NCBI GenBank assembly: GCA_000018565.1
Contig: CP000876.1
Location: 62,001-126,000, forward strand
DNA: 64,000 nucleotides
From: Herpetosiphon aurantiacus DSM 785
Lineage (GTDB): Bacteria > Chloroflexota > Chloroflexia > Chloroflexales > Herpetosiphonaceae
Direction: 5' to 3'
The notes below the pieces were generated by a model. That model was not told where the DNA came from and ran no database searches. It saw nothing but the letters and a program-made list of their open reading frames with translations. The position numbers and the translations under genes were made by a program. Positions within the stretch are counted from its first letter, which is position 1. Each line of letters opens with the position of its first letter. This document shows, piece by piece, positions 1-9,574 of the stretch.

Positions 1-917
1 CCGGAAAGGTCGGGAAAGCGCGTCCAGCGCGTGGGCTAATCGATTGCAGGGTGAGTATACCTTTTAGGGACGCTGCGGAGGTCATGGCGACACCCTCACC
101 GCTGTAGCCATCAGTGGTACCAGCAACACTGCTTGTTACGGCGACAGAGCGAAGCACGCGCTCGTTACGATCAAACACAGCGGTGCTCTTGTCGCTAATC
201 GCTAGATTCTCAGCGCGTGACGTAGCGGGTACTCCGAGGGCACTCGATGGTGCCGAACTGCCGTGCGCGGCGATTGAGGAATCAGCGAATACCTGATAGT
301 TCTGCTGAGTGCGATCTTTGGTAATGGTGACCGTTGTCGCCTGATCGGTGGTACGGTATTGCGCCTCGTAGACACCCGAGGAGTCGTCTTCGGCAAGGCT
401 CTCGGCGGGACCAGACAATTGCATTTGGAAGAGCGAGACTATGCCGCGCTTGAAATTGGCCGATTCACGGGATTCCTCGGTGTTGAGCAAGACCATAGTT
501 ACGCGGCCAGAGGGATTCTGGGCGAAGTAAAAGGGCAACTCCGGATGGATGGTGGTGCTAGGAACCTCGGTGGCCTCAATCAAGACACCTTCGGTGTTGG
601 TCGTAAAGGCGCGGATATCGCTGGCTAATGCCTCAAGTACCATTGACCCATCGTCCTTGGGACCCAATGGAATAATGGTGACGCTGCCGACGATGCGCGA
701 TAAACGAGTTTGGGTCGTCTTTCCGGTTTGGTTCTGGCTAGTCCCACTGGTCGTGACATCCATGCTCCAAGTATAGTCGTATTGGCTGCCCACACGATAG
801 CCGTATGACCGCAGTGCGGTTACGGACGCACGTGTGGAACTGGGAAACAAGACGAGCGAAAGCATAACAACATTGATCAGGGCCAATGATATCAGTCTGT
901 TAACGATCCGTTGCATT
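1..917 (-). CDS. Secreted vitellogenin-N/large lipid transfer protein-like protein (3' end outside window)
   Basis: The leftward frame is open from the ATG at 917 to the window edge (305 codons, no stop). AAGGAG lies 8 nt before this ATG; an ATG at 922 soon meets a stop in its own frame. The first ~30 residues form a signal peptide ending SSTRA. The mature part has an aromatic run (YGYRVGSQYDYTWSMDV), a LPFYFAQNPSGRV segment near residue 125, and then ANFKRGIVSLFQ. The N-x-KRGI-x-S signature following a P-x-F and G-x-V stretch is characteristic of the lipovitellin/MTP N-terminal beta-barrel (Vitellogenin_N, LPD_N). That family binds and transfers lipids in animals; bacterial members are uncharacterised. 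The assignment is from recognised motifs only. An export role in lipid binding is inference. Confidence 0.6.
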
Positions 918-1486
918 GCATGAACTCCTTGTGCAGAAGAATATGGTGACTCGGCTATGACTAAGCGATGTCGTGAGTCGGGCACCTCCTTGCGTTGATA
1001 GTAGGATAATAGGCTGTAACACGATTCACCTCGTCAACGCGTGTTCTGGAAGACAGTCTATAGGTTCAGTGGCGACAAAAAGTCTACAGAATGCAAAGTA
1101 CTGGAAGTACAGAGCATGCTAAGTCACCATGTCGTGGCTTAGCGTGTACAGAGCTAGACTTGTGGCCTCTCCTACCAGAGCGGAGGTCTTGACCTAGGAA
1201 AATGTCAACCTGCTGAGCATATGCTGCCCTTTGTGCTAACATAGGTAAGACAGATCTAGTCTATGAATCTTAAGTCGAGGGCCGCAAGGGATTTAAAACG
1301 TCGATTTGTCAATCGTGCTCAGTGCCGAAGCACTTTCGTCTGAATCATTGCCCCGAGGTTGAGGAGGGCTGGACGCATTCCTGCGGGGTTTTGGCAGGTT
1401 TTTTCGCTCATCCGCGCCGCCGCTGGCCGATTACCACGCAAAGCGTGGTCTTGTCTTGTCACCGCCATGTCGATATCCACATCACG
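918..1486. other. Intergenic region without a recognised gene
   Basis: No convincing reading frame is seen on either strand. The leftward gene at 917 probably has its promoter here. From about 1371 the sequence resembles the segment at 47391-47540 (shared GCTGGACG, GGGGTTTTGGC and CGCTGGCCGAT blocks), so this is the conserved 3' tail of the adjoining C25 peptidase family. It includes a short hairpin ACCACGC-AAA-GCGTGGT near 1432-1450. Confidence 0.5.
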
Positions 1487-1515
1487 ACCACCCGCTCTAC
1501 GGCGGGTGGTTTTTT
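1487..1515 (+). terminator. Rho-independent terminator, rightward
   Basis: ACCACCCGC, loop TCTACG, GCGGGTGGT, then a T run to 1515. It overlaps the stop end of the leftward C25 gene, and the T run suits rightward transcription. A comparable hairpin sits at the same place beside the second C25 copy (47507-47536). Confidence 0.6.
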
Positions 1516-2491
1516 ATTCCCGCCCGACCAATGGCAGCCAGACCCGCTGCGGCGTAGGCGAAACCCGCAGTACCGTGGCCGGATTCCCCAAGAGCAACAT
1601 TGTGCGCAGCGCATCAATACAACATTGTCCCGTGATCGCCAGTTCAAGCACTCCGGCCTCGGTCATCTGTCCCAACGTTGGCCGAGGCAGCGTCATGGCC
1701 GCCGTCACTAATCCATGCTGGAGGTGATCGTGCCCATGGGCCACTCCCAAACCACTTGATCCCCACGTTGCCAGCGCCCCGCCATCGGGATGCAGCACCA
1801 GCGCCTCATCGAGCGTGGTTCCGCGCGGGCTGGGCTGGTGGAAGGCACTGGTCAGGCAGGTCAAGGCCAGCAGCAGCGGCAGGCGCTCGCCATTGCGCAG
1901 ATCTCCAACCGCATTCAGATCCAACAACCCACGCGGCTCGATGCGCGGATCAGTCACGGCCCACTGGTAGGCGTGACTATGACCCGTGTACTGCATCAGC
2001 ACCGCCCCGGCCTGCCAGATTGCCAAGACCCGTTCACGCACGGCACGGGCATGCGCTTCATACCACGCCGGATCAGCGCTCGTGGCCTGCGGGTCGTAAT
2101 AAGCCCGATGCAGGGTCATGGTGATGGGATAGACGGCCTCACTCTGCGCCGCCAGCTGCGGAAAATCGAGCGCTCCCTCGGCGTTATCGGCCACACTCCC
2201 GACGGTACTTTGCCACGCCCCCCACGGAGCTGTCGCATAGCGGTGCTGTTTGGCGATCAGGGCCGTCACGTCCTCCACCGTTTTGGCGGGCCAGCGGCCC
2301 ACGGGCAGATCGGGCAGCAGGTCGGCGAGCGGATCAGCGCCGTCGAGTTGGCCATAACAGGCTTCACAGGCGGTGTCGCCCAGCCATAAGTCAACCTCGG
2401 CCAAGAAGGGCGGGATCAGCGGTGGCTGGCCATAGCCAAGCACATCACGCGGGTCAGCCGACCCATCGCCAACCAGGGCTAGCACCAACAT
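1514..2491 (-). pseudogene. N-terminally truncated gingipain-type (C25) peptidase
   Basis: 325 residues covering the C25 catalytic domain. It opens directly with LVLALVGDGSADPRD, the strand that normally follows a long N-terminal region, and then has DLPVGRWPAKT (residues ~60-70). Next come YTGHSHAYQWA (~165, matching the gingipain catalytic His block) and LLALTCLTSAF (~209, matching the Cys block). ATWGSSGLGVAHGHDHL follows at ~240. There is no signal peptide, propeptide or secretion tail, and a stop (TGA) directly precedes the first ATG. I infer a remnant of a larger secreted protease. The His and Cys are retained, so a working cytosolic fragment cannot be excluded. A more decayed copy lies at 47541-47930. 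Confidence 0.65.
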
Positions 2492-2600
2492 TCACACTGG
2501 TGGCGAATTCCCTATGGGTGCCTGTGGGTGCATTGTATGCCGCTGTGATGCCCCAGATGCGGTATGATCCTCTTTAATGATCGTCAATGGAGGTAGGATT

Positions 2601-3635
2601 ATGTCGCTTCAGGCTCAAACATGGTATCTCGTTCCCGAAGAAACCGGACGGGTGGCCCGTGCTGCCTTCCCGAAGGGGAATCGGTATGTACGAATGTACG
2701 ATGAACTCGGCGTAATCTATGACGATCATCAGTTTGCCACGCTCTTTTCCTAACGGGGACAACCAGCGGTCTCGCCTGTCCGTTTGGCGCTTGCCACGAT
2801 TTTGCAGTTTGCCGAAGGCCTTTCGGATCGGCAGGCCGCTGATGCCGTTCGTGGACGCATTGACTGGAAGTATCTCCTGTGCCTTGACTTAACCGATGCT
2901 GGCTTTGATCACACCGTGCTAAGTGAATTTCGGACACGCCTGCTGAACGGCAACGCAGAAACCCTGCTGCTCGATACCCTCTTAACCCACCTTCGCACGT
3001 GCGGATTGCTGAAAGCACGCGGGAATCAATGCACGGACAGTACCCATGTTGTCGCAGCCGTCCGATCACTCAATCGGCTTGAACGGGTCGGCGAAACGCT
3101 CCGCCATACCCTCAATGTTTTGGCAACGGTTGCGCCTGACTGGCTGCATAGCTGGCTTCCGCCCCGATGGCGGGCACAGTATGGCGCACGGATCGACAAT
3201 TATCGCCTGCCGAAAACGGATGCTGAGCGTGAAGACCTCGCCGCCCAGATTGGTGTCGATGGCCAGACCGTCTTAATGCAGATTGACGCGGCGGTGCAGT
3301 TGCCATGGCTCACCGCCCTGCCCGCCGTCAAAACCCTGCGGCAGGTCTGGGCCGATCAGTATACCGACCCACCAGCGCCACCACGATGGCGAAATGTCCG
3401 CGATCTCCCCCCAACGCACGAACAAATTGTGTCGCCTTATGATCCTGATGCACGCTGGAGTAGCAAACGCGATATACAATGGGTCGGCTACAAAGTCCAT
3501 ATGACCGAAACATGCGATCCAGCACACCCACGCCTCATTCTGCATCGTGAAACGACGGTGGCAACCACACCCGACGATCAGGTTGGGATAGGGAAACGAT
3601 TCGTGTTTTTAAAGGCCATATTCCATAACGCATAA
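2601..3635 (+). pseudogene. Decayed IS1182-type transposase
   Basis: A GGAGG precedes the ATG at 2601. The frame reads MSLQAQTWYLVPEETGRVARAAFPKGN, the usual IS1182 start, and meets an in-frame TAA at 2751 (LFS-stop-RGQPA, where relatives have LFPRRGQPA). It continues in the same frame with LQFAEGLSDRQAADAVRGRIDWKY and VLSEFRTRL (DUF772-type N-terminal domain). CTDSTHVVAAVR supplies a catalytic-type Asp. Similarity ends after TVATTPDDQ near 3590, followed by unrelated codons to a stop at 3635, so the C-terminal catalytic part is missing. One nonsense codon plus a 3' truncation make it inactive. Confidence 0.85.
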
Positions 3636-3871
3636 AAATGAGCGTTAAATTCGTACTGAAGATTGCTCGAAAAGGGGTAGCAGACATCAATTTTCACCCT
3701 TTTGATTGGCATTAGCAGACATTAATTGACTAAATTTGTGAACCTGGTGTCCGCTAATGAGTATTGAACGAAGCGCTCCGCGCAGGGTCTGCTCCCCCAA
3801 CCGTTTGCATTGATCTCCCCCATTTGTGATTATTCCTCCTATTGATTGGTTCATCATCAGGAGGTTGTGTC

Positions 3872-4249
3872 ATGACGGCCTTACGTCAACGGATGCTGGA
3901 AGACATGTGCCTGCGCGGATTGTCTCCCGCCACGCAACGGTCTTATCTGGGAGCCATCACGGCGCTCGCCCGTCACTTCAATACCCCGCCAGACCAACTC
4001 ACCGACGGCCAACTCCGCCAGTATTTTCTTTACCTCCGTATGGAAAAACAGGCGGCTAGGAGTACCAGCACAGTGGTGTTGTGTGCGATCAAGTTCCTCT
4101 TTGAGCAGACACTCCGTCGGCCCATCCCCTTCTTTGACCTCGTCCGCGCCCCCAAACAGCGCATTCTCCCCGTGATCCTGAGTTTGGATGAGGTCCGCCA
4201 GATCCTCGCTTGCCTCCGCACATCCCACCACCATGCGTGTCTGTGCTGA
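3872..4249 (+). pseudogene. N-terminal fragment of a tyrosine recombinase
   Basis: AGGAGG at 3859-3864 decides the ATG at 3872. The 125 residues have the SAM-like core-binding domain of phage/IS-linked integrases: RQRMLEDMCLRGLSPATQRSYLGAITALARHF, then GQLRQYFLYLR and a transition to the catalytic domain (LSLDEVRQILACLRTSHHHACL). The frame ends there; the catalytic R-H-R-Y part is absent. The break falls about 25 bases before the IS at 4274, so IS insertion with an adjacent deletion probably removed the rest. Confidence 0.8.
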
Positions 4250-4273
4250 TCAGGTACATCATCGGTCGGATCA

Positions 4274-4596
4274 CTGTGCTGTTTCTCCACATCGTCGGGC
4301 GGGTTCCCCACATGGTCAGCGGCTTGATGTCCATCAGTCCATCCGCGGGTGGATGTGCTTGTTTTGCATTCAACCACGCCACTCAGCGTCTCCACCCGTT
4401 GCTTAAACGACATCGTCCCGCTCAGGAATGGTGTGATTTGCCTTGATTGACGGTGTGTTCTTTGCTATCTCCATGACACTCCCGCAGTAGGACACGCTCG
4501 GCGACCGTTGGGTCATGGGGCCGATGGGGGTGCCGACGATGACGGGAACCCGCCCGACGATGTGGAGAAACAGCACAATCACCCTCATCATCGGCG
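4274..4596 (+). repeat. Left inverted arm of the IS
   Basis: It pairs with 5950-6272 as reverse complement along its length. The stretch 4274-4577 is itself bounded by inverted copies of a ~34-bp end motif, giving a MITE-like module of about 304 bp. The remaining 19 bases (ATCACCCTCATCATCGGCG) are shared by both arms as well. Confidence 0.9.
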
Positions 4597-4650
4597 ACCG
4601 ATCCGCTATCATAGTGACCGTCCCCATTTTTTGGCTTGCGGAGGTCATCA

Positions 4651-5958
4651 ATGGTCACGGATCGCTGGTTTGCTGCTCGCCGAACGTTGTACGAATTGCT
4701 CCACACGAACCCCGACTGGTCGAATCGCCAGTTTGCCACCGCGCTCAACGTCTCCCCCGATTGGGTTCGTCTCTGGAAACAGCGCATCGGTTCGCCACCC
4801 CATCCCGATCCTGATGTCGTCTGTCAGAGCCAATCACGGGCACGCAAAACACCACCACCAGCGTGGAGCGATCGCGTCATTCACCGGATTTTGACCTTGC
4901 GCCAGGAGTTGGCCGCGCAGTTCCATCGCACGGTTGGAGCCAAAACCATTCTGGCCTATCTCCAACGCGATCCTGATCTCGCCGATGACCGGATTCCCCG
5001 TTCACCCACTACCGTGAATCGCATCTTGCGCGATCATCAGCTGCTCGTAGACCCACCCACGCATCAGCGCCAACCCCGCACCCCTTGTCCGCCCATGCAG
5101 GAGATTGAAATCGATTTTACCGATGTCACGACGATTCCGACCAACCCCGATGGCAAACGTCAGCACGCCGCCGAAGCCTTTATGTGGGTCGATGCGGGCA
5201 CATCCATCCGCGTTGCCGCGCGGATTAGCACCGATTTTCATATGGCCTCGGTGATCCGGACGACCGCCAGTATTCTCCAGCAGATCGGGTTGCCTGCGCG
5301 GATTCGGATGGATTGCGATGTGCGCTTGGTCAGCAACAAGCGCGTCGCCGATTTCCCATCGCCCTTCCAACGCTTGTTGCTCAATCTCGGCATTCAGGTT
5401 GACGTGTGTCCACCCCATCGACCCGACTTAAAGCCGTTCGTGGAGCGGTTTCATAAAAACTACAAGGGCGAATCGGTCTATCCAAACTGGCCGACGACCG
5501 AGGCCGAAGCCCAAGTCCAGGTCGATGCCTATTGCGATTGGTATCGTACCGAGCGCCCGCACCAAGGCCGGGCCTGTGGCAATCGCCCGCCTGCCGAGGC
5601 GTTTCCAGAATTACCCGTGTTACCACCGGTTCCGGCGCAGGTCGATGCGGATGGCTGGCTGAAGCAAATTGACGGCTGGACGTTTGTTCGGCGGGTCAAT
5701 GCGCAAGGCAAGCTCATGCTGGATGGCGCAACGTATACGGCGGGGATCGCCTATGCAGGGCAGGAATTGGCGGTGCAGGTGGATGCTGCCGCGCGGGAAT
5801 TGGTGCTGATCCAGCGTGAACGCGCGGTCAAGCGGGTCACGTTGAAGCGGCTCTTGGGTGGGATGATGCCGTTTGAGCAGATGGTTGAGGCATTGTGTGG
5901 CTTGGCTGCGCAGGAAACCAAACGGCTCAACCAACGCCAGCAGCGCCGCCGCCGATGA
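4651..5958 (+). CDS. DDE (rve-type) transposase of the IS
   Basis: 435 residues starting at the ATG after GGAGG (4640-4644). The N-terminus is an HTH (NRQFATALNVSPDWVRLWKQRI) followed by a linker. The integrase core has EIDFTDV (first Asp, ~153), RMDCDVR (second Asp, ~218) and KPFVERFHKNYK (Glu, ~265). WYRTERPHQGR follows, typical of IS481/IS3-like cores, then a C-terminal beta domain (WTFVRRVNAQGKLMLDG) and a basic tail QRRRR. The stop codon lies inside the right inverted arm, so the last few codons belong to the repeat. The frame is intact. Family placement within the rve superfamily is uncertain. Confidence 0.85.
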   Translation: MVTDRWFAARRTLYELLHTNPDWSNRQFATALNVSPDWVRLWKQRIGSPPHPDPDVVCQSQSRARKTPPPAWSDRVIHRILTLRQELAAQFHRTVGAKTILAYLQRDPDLADDRIPRSPTTVNRILRDHQLLVDPPTHQRQPRTPCPPMQEIEIDFTDVTTIPTNPDGKRQHAAEAFMWVDAGTSIRVAARISTDFHMASVIRTTASILQQIGLPARIRMDCDVRLVSNKRVADFPSPFQRLLLNLGIQVDVCPPHRPDLKPFVERFHKNYKGESVYPNWPTTEAEAQVQVDAYCDWYRTERPHQGRACGNRPPAEAFPELPVLPPVPAQVDADGWLKQIDGWTFVRRVNAQGKLMLDGATYTAGIAYAGQELAVQVDAAARELVLIQRERAVKRVTLKRLLGGMMPFEQMVEALCGLAAQETKRLNQRQQRRRR

Positions 5959-6272
5959 TGAGGGTGATTGTGCTGTTTCTCCACATCGTCGGGCGGGTTC
6001 CCGTCATCGTCGGCACCCCCATCGGCCCCATGACCCAACGGTCGCCGAGCGTGTCCTACTGCGGGAGTGTCATGGAGATAGCAAAGAACACACCGTCAAT
6101 CAAGGCAAATCACACCATTCCTGAGCGGGACGATGTCGTTTAAGCAACGGGTGGAGACGCTGAGTGGCGTGGTTGAATGCAAAACAAGCACATCCACCCG
6201 CGGATGGACTGATGGACATCGAGCCGCTGACCATGTGGGGAACCCGCCCGACGATGTGGAGAAACAGCACAG
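5950..6272 (-). repeat. Right inverted arm of the IS
   Basis: Reverse complement of 4274-4596. It contains the transposase stop codon (5956-5958) and ends 12 bases from the stop of the leftward zinc-ribbon gene. Confidence 0.9.
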
Positions 6273-6284
6273 GGCGTGTATCCC

Positions 6285-6671
6285 CTAGGCTAAATACGCT
6301 TTGGTCGAACAAACTGGACAAATCCCATATTTCACATTACACCGAAGCTCAATACCACAGGTCGAACAGATGGCCCATTCAGAAAACCCATAATCAAAAC
6401 CAAACCAATCAGGATCAGCGTCATAGGCTGACAGGTCGGGATAGGCAATCGCATGGATTTCCCACGGCTCCCACGCTTGACCGCCATCAGGGGTATTTTC
6501 ATACAGACGGGTGGCATTGCCCAAGAAGAAATGCGACTCGACGATGGGAACTTCGGTTCCCAGTAAAGTACGATCCGCAAAGACGCGTTGTAAAACCCCT
6601 AATAACTCCTCATCCGCGAGGTCTCTTAATCGCGAAACCAACGAATCCCGATCGTCGTTATTGAGCGTCAT
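6285..6671 (-). CDS. Small zinc-ribbon protein of unknown function
   Basis: 128 residues from the ATG at 6671, which has GGAGG 9 nt upstream. The frame is open further upstream (to 6974) but without a better start. The N-terminal half is acidic and helical (NNDDRDSLVSRLRDLADEELLGVLQRVFADR). The C-terminus has ICSTCGIELRCNVKYGICPVCS, two CxxC pairs forming a probable zinc ribbon. No family recognised. The IS at 4274-6272 ends just beyond its stop, and whether the original 3' end is intact is unclear. Confidence 0.55.
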   Translation of the reverse strand: MTLNNDDRDSLVSRLRDLADEELLGVLQRVFADRTLLGTEVPIVESHFFLGNATRLYENTPDGGQAWEPWEIHAIAYPDLSAYDADPDWFGFDYGFSEWAICSTCGIELRCNVKYGICPVCSTKAYLA

Positions 6672-6837
6672 GCTCGGTATCCTCCACGCCACGATGGAAT
6701 GCCATTGGTGCCGTTCATCCATAGCTTCCATCAATACCCCATTAAATGTGCCCAGTCTCTGCCGTAGCGTCCCGTCGGGCTGCCAGTTCCAAAGAGCCGA
6801 AGCCCGCCGCGTCGTTATCGCCCATAACGATTCGCGT

Positions 6838-7236
6838 TCAGGCCACACGCGTTGTCGTCGATACCATACGCCAGTCCAACCCAAACCCGACGAGAATGCC
6901 AACCGCATAACTGACGATATCCCAGCCATTGAAGGTCGTTCCCAGCACCACCGCCAGCAGTCGGAGCAGGCCATGGTCAGCGCTTCGCAGCTGGAGCGGA
7001 ATGCCGGTTAGTTGAAAGGCCTCAATCAGCACCACGATCACCAAGGCAACAAGCGCCGTCGTGGCGCGGGAACGCATCGGAGCGAACAGCAACAAGAGTA
7101 CAAACACCATCGCCGCATAGAGTGCGTCGCCAAGATAGTGATCGACCACCACGAAGCCCGTGGACACGAGCCGCGATAGAATGCCACCCAGCACAATTCC
7201 GCCAAGCATGATGCTGCGTCGTTGGATAACCTGCAT
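6838..7236 (-). CDS. DUF2809-type membrane protein
   Basis: 132 residues with about four membrane segments. It shows the layout of DUF2809 proteins: HYLGDALYAAMVFVLLLLF, then VVLIEAFQLTGIPLQLRS and VLGTTFNGWDIVSYAVGILVG. The ATG at 7236 is 8 nt from GGAG and preferred to the one at 7242. Function unknown. The downstream leftward gene starts about 165 bases later. Confidence 0.65.
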   Translation of the reverse strand: MQVIQRRSIMLGGIVLGGILSRLVSTGFVVVDHYLGDALYAAMVFVLLLLFAPMRSRATTALVALVIVVLIEAFQLTGIPLQLRSADHGLLRLLAVVLGTTFNGWDIVSYAVGILVGFGLDWRMVSTTTRVA

Positions 7237-7261
7237 ACCCATTGCTCCACGAGGTTGCGTA

Positions 7262-7858
7262 TCAAGCCTGCTCTATAAAACCCGACCAGAACGGAATCAC
7301 TTTAAAGGGTCCTTGAATGTCAGCGCCAATAAGATGTGATCGCGGCACAAACTCATGAACAACGTAGTCGGCAAGATTCCGTCCATAATGCATGATATCG
7401 ATACCATAGATCGAAAACACAGGGTTATCAACCTCATGGGGTGTTGCTGGAATAAAGCGGTGTGAGTAGATAGGAATCAAGCGTGGTGCCGCCGCAAATG
7501 CACGAAGTCCGCGTTCAACGGCAGCGTCGCGATCAGCTGGACGCTCGCCCCATGCATCAAGCCACATGCACTGCTGTTTAATAGCAAACTCGACATCGTG
7601 CAACGGCCATGCCAGCCGCTCAAGAATGTGCTCGCGCTTGCCATGCCGCCAGTCAACAAATGATCGGAGGTAGGAAAGCGGGATGGTTTCATCGATAATC
7701 GGAATTGGCAGCCCCGTCATCAGGAAGGCACGCAGGTCTGGTGGAAACCGAAACGCATAATCGGCCTCAATCGTGCGAACTTCGGCGGCGCTCAGCCCCG
7801 GTTCAATCGTCACCCCATGGCGTTCCAACAATACAAACAAATCGCTCCATGCGGTCAT
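7262..7858 (-). CDS. SMI1/KNR4 (SUKH)-like protein
   Basis: 198 residues from an ATG with AGGAG 8 nt upstream. The N-terminal part (LSAAEVRTIEADYAFRFPPDLRAFLMTGLPI) matches the start of the SUKH fold: a helix with E-x-x-L/Y, then FPPDLRAFL. A conserved aromatic region (SFVDWRHGKREHI) follows, and the C-terminus reads FSIYGIDIMHYGRNLADYV. SUKH proteins often act as immunity proteins to contact-dependent or polymorphic toxins; no toxin neighbour is seen here. The next gene starts 26 nt after the stop, so the two may be co-transcribed. Confidence 0.6.
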   Translation of the reverse strand: MTAWSDLFVLLERHGVTIEPGLSAAEVRTIEADYAFRFPPDLRAFLMTGLPIPIIDETIPLSYLRSFVDWRHGKREHILERLAWPLHDVEFAIKQQCMWLDAWGERPADRDAAVERGLRAFAAAPRLIPIYSHRFIPATPHEVDNPVFSIYGIDIMHYGRNLADYVVHEFVPRSHLIGADIQGPFKVIPFWSGFIEQA

Positions 7859-8076
7859 TGCATCATCTCCTGCTCAGGACAAGCGGTCATGTGTGCTTAT
7901 CATAGCACGCCTCATCGTGGTGTAGCGTCCTCACCAGTACTAGCGACGAGCAGCAGAACGACACGGTGGCCATGCGCTGGGTGTCAGACCCACACCACCG
8001 CATCCGAGCGCTGATCCGTACCGCAACCTATGCTACACTACCTCATGCACGTCGTTCCCGTGCCCAAGGAGTATCC

Positions 8077-8310
8077 ATGATTACCGTGACCCTGCATGGC
8101 CGTGTCGCCCACGGAACGCTCGAATTTGATCAGCCGATTGCCGTCCCCACCTCCGTGGCGGATGGCACGCATACGGTGCTGGTGGCGATTGCCGAACCAG
8201 CCGTCACCGAATCAGCCCTTGCCACATGGCCTGCCGATTTCTTTGATGCGACCTTCGGCTCGTGTCCCGATCTCGAACGCCCTGATCAAGGAGTCTTGCC
8301 CGAGGATTAA
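8077..8310 (+). CDS. Antitoxin-like protein upstream of VapC
   Basis: 77 residues; AAGGAG lies 7 nt before the ATG. The N-terminus (MITVTLHGRVAHGTLEFDQPIAVP) resembles the short beta-strand antitoxins with a DUF104/AF2212-type start. The acidic tail (CPDLERPDQGVLPED) would suit toxin binding. The stop is 7 nt before the toxin start, the usual two-gene layout. The call rests mainly on position. Confidence 0.55.
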   Translation: MITVTLHGRVAHGTLEFDQPIAVPTSVADGTHTVLVAIAEPAVTESALATWPADFFDATFGSCPDLERPDQGVLPED

Positions 8311-8317
8311 GCCGCCG

Positions 8318-8719
8318 ATGATCTATCTGTTGGATACCAACACCTGTATTCGCTACCTCAATGGGCGTGCGCCCGCGATTCGCACGCGCATGGCCACCGT
8401 GCGCCTCACGGATATTGTGGTGTGTTCCATGGTCAAAGCCGAACTCTTTGCCGGGGCACTTCGGAGCCAAACACCCGGCAGTTCGCTGGCCAAACAGCAG
8501 CAGTTTTTGGCCCCATTTCGCTCTTTACCCTTTGATGATGGAGCAGCCCAAGTCTATGGGCGGATTCGCGCGTTCTTAACCACCCATGGTCAACTGATTG
8601 GCCCCAATGATCTGTGTATTGCCGCGATTGCGCTCCAGCACAACCTCATCCTTGTAACGCATAATACCCATGAGTTCCAGCGAGTTCCTGGACTCTTACT
8701 CGACGATTGGGAAGTCTGA
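8318..8719 (+). CDS. vapC: VapC-type PIN-domain toxin
   Basis: 133 residues beginning MIYLLDTNTCIRYLNG, with the first PIN acidic residue in LLDTN. VCSMVKAELFAGAL supplies the conserved Glu near residue 43, and GPNDLCIAAIALQHNLILVTHNTHEFQRVPGL the Asp triad and the THN-x-x-EF end motif. This is the complete set of a VapC ribonuclease that cleaves tRNA or rRNA when free of its antitoxin. Length is normal. The start is set by the overlap-free distance from the antitoxin stop and the family's MxxLDTN start. Confidence 0.9.
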   Translation: MIYLLDTNTCIRYLNGRAPAIRTRMATVRLTDIVVCSMVKAELFAGALRSQTPGSSLAKQQQFLAPFRSLPFDDGAAQVYGRIRAFLTTHGQLIGPNDLCIAAIALQHNLILVTHNTHEFQRVPGLLLDDWEV

Positions 8720-9010
8720 CAGGAATTCCTTTAATGCAGTCACTGCGTTCCCCCAAAGCGCAGCCTGAGCGTCCAGACTACCGCCACCGAGCATCTATAG
8801 CTCACTCGCCATGGTGATCTTCTCAAAATCCCTCATCTATGCTAGGATAGCAGGCGAGGTACGAAGAGGGTGCTCCCGTGGTTTATCCCCGATGCACACA
8901 CCAATAAATGATTGACTCCCTGATCACTACGGAACGGGTGTGTTGAGATGCCCCCAGACACCATTCGACCTCACTATTCTTGCAATCATCATAGCGTGAG
9001 GAGCATGGGA

Positions 9011-9442
9011 ATGACCGATTCACCTGACCACCCAACCAAGCACCGACCATGGATACAGAGAACGCTCGTTGTGATGCTCAGCCTTGCCCTCGGATCATCG
9101 GCCTTGGTAGCGGCGCAATCACCCGCCACGACCACCACACCGCACACGACACTTCCGCTCTATGAAGCCTATCTGAAAGCGTCCAATACCGACGCGGGCG
9201 ATGGCTTTGGCCTCAGTATTGCCGTGGATGGGGATACCATTGTCGTGGGTGCGCCCTTTGAAGATAGCGCGGCCACCGGAATCAACGGCAATCAGGCCGA
9301 TAATTCCGCCACGAACGCAGGCGCGGCCTATGTCTTTGTCCGATCCGGCACGACGTGGACGCAACAAGCCTATCTGAAAGCATCCAATACCGACGCGGGC
9401 GATGAATTTGGTGCTGCCGTAACAATCACCGGGGCACACTAA
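9011..9442 (+). pseudogene. FG-GAP repeat surface protein, 5' half (split by IS)
   Basis: The ATG at 9011 has GAGGAG 7 nt upstream. It is followed by a signal peptide (RTLVVMLSLALGSSALVAAQS). Two FG-GAP-type units follow (LKASNTDAGDGFGLSIAVDGDTIVVGAPFEDS...). The frame runs into the IS and stops at 9442. Joining 9434 to 11415 restores VTITGDTLVVGAQAEDSAATGING, a perfect repeat unit, so the gene was intact before the insertion. Confidence 0.9.
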
Positions 9443-9574
9443 GCCAATAGGTTGGTAACACATACCGATCACTCCCGTTGGCAGAAAATCCGCACAGATG
9501 TTGGTCTTGTTGGGTGCGCCAAAAACCGCTAGGATACGCTTACCCCTGGCCTCGTATCCGTAGCGGAGGTAGGT

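Larger units (their letters stand above)
4274..6272. mobile_element. Insertion sequence with 323-bp nested inverted repeats
   Basis: A 1999-bp element with one transposase gene between two near-identical inverted arms, 4274-4596 and 5950-6272. One base difference was noticed by eye (4324 region). The outermost ~34 bases (CTGTGCTGTTTCTCCACATC...) recur inverted at the inner part of each arm (4544-4577 and 5969-6002), so the motif is present four times. No target-site duplication is evident (left flank ...GGATCA, right flank GGCGTG...). It lies between the integrase fragment and the stop end of the leftward gene at 6285. Confidence 0.85.

Noticed and set aside
2601-3635. Intact IS1182 element
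   Set aside because: In-frame TAA at 2751, C-terminal truncation near 3590, and no terminal repeats located.
6672-6974. Upstream extension of the zinc-ribbon gene
   Set aside because: Part of it overlaps the DUF2809 gene and it has no better ribosome site than ATG 6671. The segment MEAMDERHQWHS could still be real.
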